Source of the DNA: a bacterium | GTDB lineage: Bacteria > UBP15 > UBA6099 > DSWB01 | DNA length: 26,868 bases | Direction: 5' to 3' | Assembly: GCA_020061125.1 (NCBI GenBank) | Contig: JAGUYV010000218.1 | Span: 1-26,868, forward strand | Shown: positions 23,286 through 26,868 of the stretch, piece by piece | Layout of the letters: the number at the start of each line of letters is the position of its first letter | Position numbering within the stretch: the first letter of the stretch is position 1 | The notes under the pieces: generated by a model | What the model saw: only the letters and a program-made list of their open reading frames with translations | Databases searched by the model: none | Told to the model about the DNA's origin: nothing | Made by a program: the position numbers and the translations under genes

Positions 23286-24386
23286 TCAACCCGGCTTCAC
23301 AAACAATTTGCCGGGCAACTGACGGACCAGCCCCTTCATCTCCAGCATTGTGAGCGCTGGCAAAGCGCGGGACGCGGGCGCCCCGCAACGGCGGCACAGC
23401 GAGTCCAGGTCCTGGGGCGCGGCCGATATTTCATTATAAAAAAGCTCCTCATCCCCGGTCAGCCGCGGTCCCAGTTCCAGTGTGGTTTGCCTTGGCGCGA
23501 AGTTGAGGGCATCCAGAATGTCGTCCACGGATTCGACCAGGCACGCGCCCTCGCGGATGAGGCGGTGCGGTCCTGCGTTGAGGCGGTTTTTCACATTTCC
23601 GGGCACGGCGAACACATCCCTGCCCTGCTCCGCGGCCATGGCCGCGGTTATGAGCGCGCCGCTCTTGTCCGGCGCCTCTATCACCACCACCCCGCGGCAC
23701 AGCCCGCTCACGATGCGGTTGCGGCGCGGGAAATTCCATTTCTCCGGCCCCGTGTCCATTGGAAACTCGGAGGCCAGCCCGCCGCCGGCGTCAAGGATCT
23801 CCTGTGTCAGGCGCTGATTCACGGACGGATATATTACATTCAACCCGGAACCGAGCACGGCCAGAGTGTGACCGCCCGCGCGCACAGCGCCCTGATGCGC
23901 CGCAGTGTCAATTCCGTGCGCCAGGCCGCTAATCACGCTGATGCCTGCGCCGGCCAGCGCGCCGCCCAGCTCGCGCGCCATATCTCGCCCGTAGCCGCTG
24001 CACTTGCGCGTTCCCACGATGGCTACGGCGCGGTCATAATCCTCGGGCAGAGCGCCGCGCACATATAGCACCGGCGGCGGGTCCGGAATCCGCGTCAGGG
24101 GATGCGGGTACTGCGCGGAATCAGGCGTGAGCGGCTCCGCTCCGGCGGCCAATGCGAAATCGAGTTCCGCGCGCGCTCGGTCCCAGTCGCCCCGTTCTTC
24201 GAGCACATGCTTGAGAGCCGCGGGGGTGAGGAATTCGCAGGCTTCCAGGGCGCGGGCGTCCGCTTCGCACACCTGCCGCGCTCCACCGAACCGCTCCACA
24301 AGCTGCGGAATCACGGCCGTGGCCAGATTCGATATGTTGTTGAGTGCGATCCAGGGCAGCCTGGGGTCCTGTTTGCCTTTGGTCAT
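23286..24386 (-). CDS. dprA: DNA-processing protein DprA
   Basis: 366 residues. DprA binds incoming single-stranded DNA during natural transformation and loads RecA. The Rossmann-like core shows the family motifs: GTRKCSGYG (125-133), SGLAHGIDTAAH (153-164), a GSGLNVIYP segment (179-187), FPRRNRIVSGL (219-229) and SGALITA (242-248). An N-terminal helical segment of about 100 residues and a C-terminal winged-helix-like domain (about 305-366) complete the usual long form. No clear Shine-Dalgarno site precedes the ATG; a TATAAT lies only eight bases before it. The gene starts 34 bases after the glycosyltransferase gene on the same strand and is followed by topA. dprA is widespread in bacteria, so alone it does not prove competence. 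Confidence 0.96.
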   Translation of the reverse strand: MTKGKQDPRLPWIALNNISNLATAVIPQLVERFGGARQVCEADARALEACEFLTPAALKHVLEERGDWDRARAELDFALAAGAEPLTPDSAQYPHPLTRIPDPPPVLYVRGALPEDYDRAVAIVGTRKCSGYGRDMARELGGALAGAGISVISGLAHGIDTAAHQGAVRAGGHTLAVLGSGLNVIYPSVNQRLTQEILDAGGGLASEFPMDTGPEKWNFPRRNRIVSGLCRGVVVIEAPDKSGALITAAMAAEQGRDVFAVPGNVKNRLNAGPHRLIREGACLVESVDDILDALNFAPRQTTLELGPRLTGDEELFYNEISAAPQDLDSLCRRCGAPASRALPALTMLEMKGLVRQLPGKLFVKPG

Positions 24387-24420
24387 GACTGCTTATTATA
24401 AAGGATTTATTTATTATTCA

Positions 24421-26868
24421 TCACATTTGTTTATTTTGGATTTCCGAAGAGGAGTTGGCCGGAGCGGCTGCCGGGGCGTTTTCCTGCTCCAGTTTATCCG
24501 CGTAAAGCTTGGCGTTGTGCGCCACCTTGATGTCGTTGGATTCTCCGGCAAGGGTTTTGAAGAATTTCTCGGCGTCATCCAGGCAGATAGCCGCATCCAC
24601 ACAGATTGCGTTGTAACGCTCAAGTGACGCCAGAGCGATGCCCTGCGCCAGAGTTCCATGGATGCGCTGGCGCGCGGCTCGCGCAAAAAACTCCGCAGCC
24701 TCGGGATAATCGCCTTTGCCTTCATATACCAGCCCGAGATTGTAAAGACCCATGACCGAATCCGGCTGCATTTCAAGATGCTTTTCGAGCGCCACGATAG
24801 CATCGTAAAAACGCCCGTATTTCAAATAATGCGCGCCGAGTCCGTTGTAATAAAGCGCCATGTTCGGCGACAGCTCGATGGCCTTTTTGTAAGCTGACTC
24901 GGCTTCGGCCTCGCGGCCCATGAGATCATAAGTGAGCGCCATGTTGTTATATGCCGTGGACGCGTCCGGCTGCAGCTTGAGGATGTCCCGGTACATGGTC
25001 AGCGCTTTCGCGTACTCGTAGCTCTGCTGGTACAGGTTGGCGAGGTTGAGCATGGCGTCAAGCTTGTTGGGCGTGAGTGCCAGTGCGTTGCGGTAGTTGT
25101 CCTTGGCCTTGTCCAGTTCGCCGCGCTGCATGTAGACATCGCCAAGTTTTGCGTAGGCCTGGGAATATGTCGGGCAGAAGGAAATGGCCTTTTTGAACAT
25201 CTCTTCGGCCGAGCTTGTGGAATCGTATCGAAGAAGCAGGCTGCCGATCATGACGGATATCAGGGCCGAGCCTTCCATGCGGTCCGCCACGCGCGTGAGG
25301 CGAAGCAGCGCGGTGCGGTTGTTCTCGCGCACGAAATCGCACTGCGCCCAGTTGGCCGCGATCAGAACCTCGAGGGTGTCGGTGTTGAAATCCCGTGTGC
25401 GGCCCGCCGAGGAATAATCTCCCTGCGGCCCCTCCCACAGGCCCAGATCGCAGCCCCGCGCGCGGCCCACTTCGAAAAGCGGACCGAGGTTATAGGTGTC
25501 GAACCCGTTCATTTCCGGAAACAGTTCGCCCGTGGAATACACGCGCCGCGCGGGCAGATTCTTGACCGTGGCGTCATGCACGATCTGCGACATGTTCACG
25601 AAGCTGAATTCGTGGCCGATGAGTTCGTAATTTTTTTTCACCGCTGTGCCATGGTTGTCAATAAGCAATATGTCCCTGCGCAGGCCGCGCGCCGTGTGCG
25701 CATAGCCGACCACCGGAACAGTGATGGACCCATGCATGAAATACAGGCCGTCGCGCCTGATCACCCGTAGGTTGTCCAGCGCAAAGCGCACGGGCCGCGT
25801 CTCATTCTGCCACGAGTTGTATGGCAGGTTCTGCGCTATAGGCCAAAGGCACAGCAGAACCAGAGCCGCGCCCGCAGCGTTCGCCCATGCCGCGCCGCCA
25901 ATCGCTTCGCGAATGCGCTTCAGCAGACCTTCCATGCCAAACGCCATAAACAGGGCGCACACCAGGTGCGCTCCGATGAAAAACACCTTGAACACATAAA
26001 TCTGGTGCAGCGCGAAATGGAAGTTTATGAACAAAATAATGCCAACGGTCTGAACGGCCAGCAGATATGCAAGAAACAGAAATACGCGGCGGCGCTCCAT
26101 GGCCGTGAGCAACGCGCCCAGTAATCCGAAGAATACGAACGCGGGCGAAAATTCCGCGGGCAGCCCCTTGATGAACAGCATGAAATACGACCACTTGGTG
26201 GGCCAGTGGAACCAGGCGAGCTGGTTCTCCCAGGCCGCGAACTGCGAACGCCGCAGCAATTCCGCAAATCCCGTAAATGTTTCCGTGTGGTTGCCCCAGT
26301 TCAGTTCCGGGATCAACACGGCCCGCAAAGGAATGTAGAGCAGCACGCAGAGACATGCGGCGAACGCCAGCGCGCCCGCGGCAATGACCGGAGCGCGCAC
26401 GCGAAGACGCACGGACGGCAGCAGGGATGCGGCGAACGCCGCAGGCGCCGCGCCCGCTCCCGCCGCGATATAGCGCCATATGGGTTTCAGCCCCATCAGC
26501 GGGCCGAACAGGAAAATCATGATCACGCACCATGCGGCCACGCCCGCCGCGGCGCACGCAATCTCGGACCACACCGGCGCGCGCCACGGATCCTCACGAT
26601 CCCGCAGCCGCAACACACACAGGGCGACGGCCGGCGCCAGAGTGAAAAATGCGATGTAATGGTTCAGAAAACACAGCGCCAGGAGAATGAGCGCTGCAGG
26701 CAGCAGGCGCTGTTCGCGCCGCATGACCAGCAATGTGATCACCAGAATGGACGCGCCCGTGAGCAGCACGGTCAGCCCGTACACTTCGGGGATCACGGCC
26801 TGCGCCCACAAAGTGCGCGTGGCGCCGAACACCAGCGCGGCGGCAACAGCCGAAGCGCGCCCAAGCCC
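24421..26868 (-). CDS. DUF2723/TMEM260-like membrane glycosyltransferase with TPR tail (partial)
   Basis: At least 815 codons; the N-terminus lies beyond the window, since the frame stays open to 26868. The visible part begins in the DUF2723 core (TLWAQAVIPEVYGL), with roughly eight to ten hydrophobic membrane segments before residue 330 (numbered from 26832), and has the family pattern YIPLR...NWG...RRSQF at 166-198. A soluble stretch of about 200 residues precedes about six TPR repeats (522-725). Human TMEM260, a DUF2723 protein with C-terminal TPRs, is a protein O-mannosyltransferase acting on Ig-like IPT domains; bacterial members are mostly uncharacterised. Missing upstream are the first roughly 100 residues, where the family has acidic and HPPGYP-like motifs. 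It precedes dprA by 34 bases. Function as a protein or envelope glycosyltransferase is inferred from family and architecture only. Confidence 0.8.
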   Translation of the reverse strand, partial: GLGRASAVAAALVFGATRTLWAQAVIPEVYGLTVLLTGASILVITLLVMRREQRLLPAALILLALCFLNHYIAFFTLAPAVALCVLRLRDREDPWRAPVWSEIACAAAGVAAWCVIMIFLFGPLMGLKPIWRYIAAGAGAAPAAFAASLLPSVRLRVRAPVIAAGALAFAACLCVLLYIPLRAVLIPELNWGNHTETFTGFAELLRRSQFAAWENQLAWFHWPTKWSYFMLFIKGLPAEFSPAFVFFGLLGALLTAMERRRVFLFLAYLLAVQTVGIILFINFHFALHQIYVFKVFFIGAHLVCALFMAFGMEGLLKRIREAIGGAAWANAAGAALVLLCLWPIAQNLPYNSWQNETRPVRFALDNLRVIRRDGLYFMHGSITVPVVGYAHTARGLRRDILLIDNHGTAVKKNYELIGHEFSFVNMSQIVHDATVKNLPARRVYSTGELFPEMNGFDTYNLGPLFEVGRARGCDLGLWEGPQGDYSSAGRTRDFNTDTLEVLIAANWAQCDFVRENNRTALLRLTRVADRMEGSALISVMIGSLLLRYDSTSSAEEMFKKAISFCPTYSQAYAKLGDVYMQRGELDKAKDNYRNALALTPNKLDAMLNLANLYQQSYEYAKALTMYRDILKLQPDASTAYNNMALTYDLMGREAEAESAYKKAIELSPNMALYYNGLGAHYLKYGRFYDAIVALEKHLEMQPDSVMGLYNLGLVYEGKGDYPEAAEFFARAARQRIHGTLAQGIALASLERYNAICVDAAICLDDAEKFFKTLAGESNDIKVAHNAKLYADKLEQENAPAAAPANSSSEIQNKQM

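Noticed and set aside
24395-24400. TATAAT eight bases before the dprA start, suggesting a leaderless transcript
   Set aside because: No acceptable -35 (best 2/6) and no extended -10, and the gene lies only 34 bases after the upstream gene, so readthrough is the simpler explanation.

Overview
This is about 27 kb of a GC-rich bacterial chromosome, tightly packed in two orientation blocks and without phage, transposase, CRISPR, rRNA or tRNA genes that I can recognise. Housekeeping genes (topA, dprA, surE, cdsA) sit beside genes of an anaerobic or fermentative metabolism: a molybdopterin formate dehydrogenase fused to an NAD(P)H reductase, a thiolase and a 3-hydroxyacyl-CoA dehydrogenase. The very large secreted beta-sandwich protein, the Gfo/Idh oxidoreductase, the sugar isomerase and short dispersed intergenic repeats would fit an uncultured diderm lineage (for example the Planctomycetes/Verrucomicrobia/Omnitrophota/Hydrogenedentota sphere). 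That placement is a guess; nothing here fixes the phylum.

Layout. 1-809 (+): tail of an unknown gene translationally coupled to a Nudix-like protein. 922-5310 (+): a promoter, a leader of about 180 nt, a 1364-residue formate dehydrogenase/NAD(P)H oxidoreductase fusion, and a strong terminator. 5517-11285 (-): a 1922-residue exported protein of FN3 and Ig-like domains with two nested-domain repeats and a distinct C-terminal module. 11286-11616: a divergent promoter region. 11617-15385 (+): a PAP2 phosphatase, then, after a good sigma70-type promoter, an operon of a COG2509-type flavoprotein, surE and cdsA. 15386-19896: all genes on the minus strand (gfo/idh, then hydroxyacyl-CoA dehydrogenase and thiolase), bracketed by two inverted copies of one intergenic repeat. 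19897-20781 (-): sugar isomerase/epimerase-like TIM barrel. 20861-26868 (-): a DUF2723/TMEM260-like membrane glycosyltransferase with a TPR tail (cut by the window edge), then dprA and topA, ending at a hairpin terminator.

How the genes may work together. The formate dehydrogenase fusion looks like a self-contained cytoplasmic NADPH-formate enzyme, because no separate diaphorase or membrane subunit is nearby. Thiolase and hydroxyacyl-CoA dehydrogenase catalyse adjacent steps of acyl-CoA chain extension or degradation. The PAP2 phosphatase and CdsA belong to phospholipid or isoprenoid-phosphate metabolism. The membrane glycosyltransferase resembles the human O-mannosyltransferase TMEM260, whose substrates are Ig-like domains, so the giant Ig/FN3 protein is a conceivable but untested substrate.

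The observations most worth following are: the N-terminal ferredoxin-like domain of the formate dehydrogenase, which has lost all four expected [2Fe-2S] cysteines; the nested domain duplication in the giant exported protein; and the inverted pair of intergenic repeats with a shared GC-rich palindrome.
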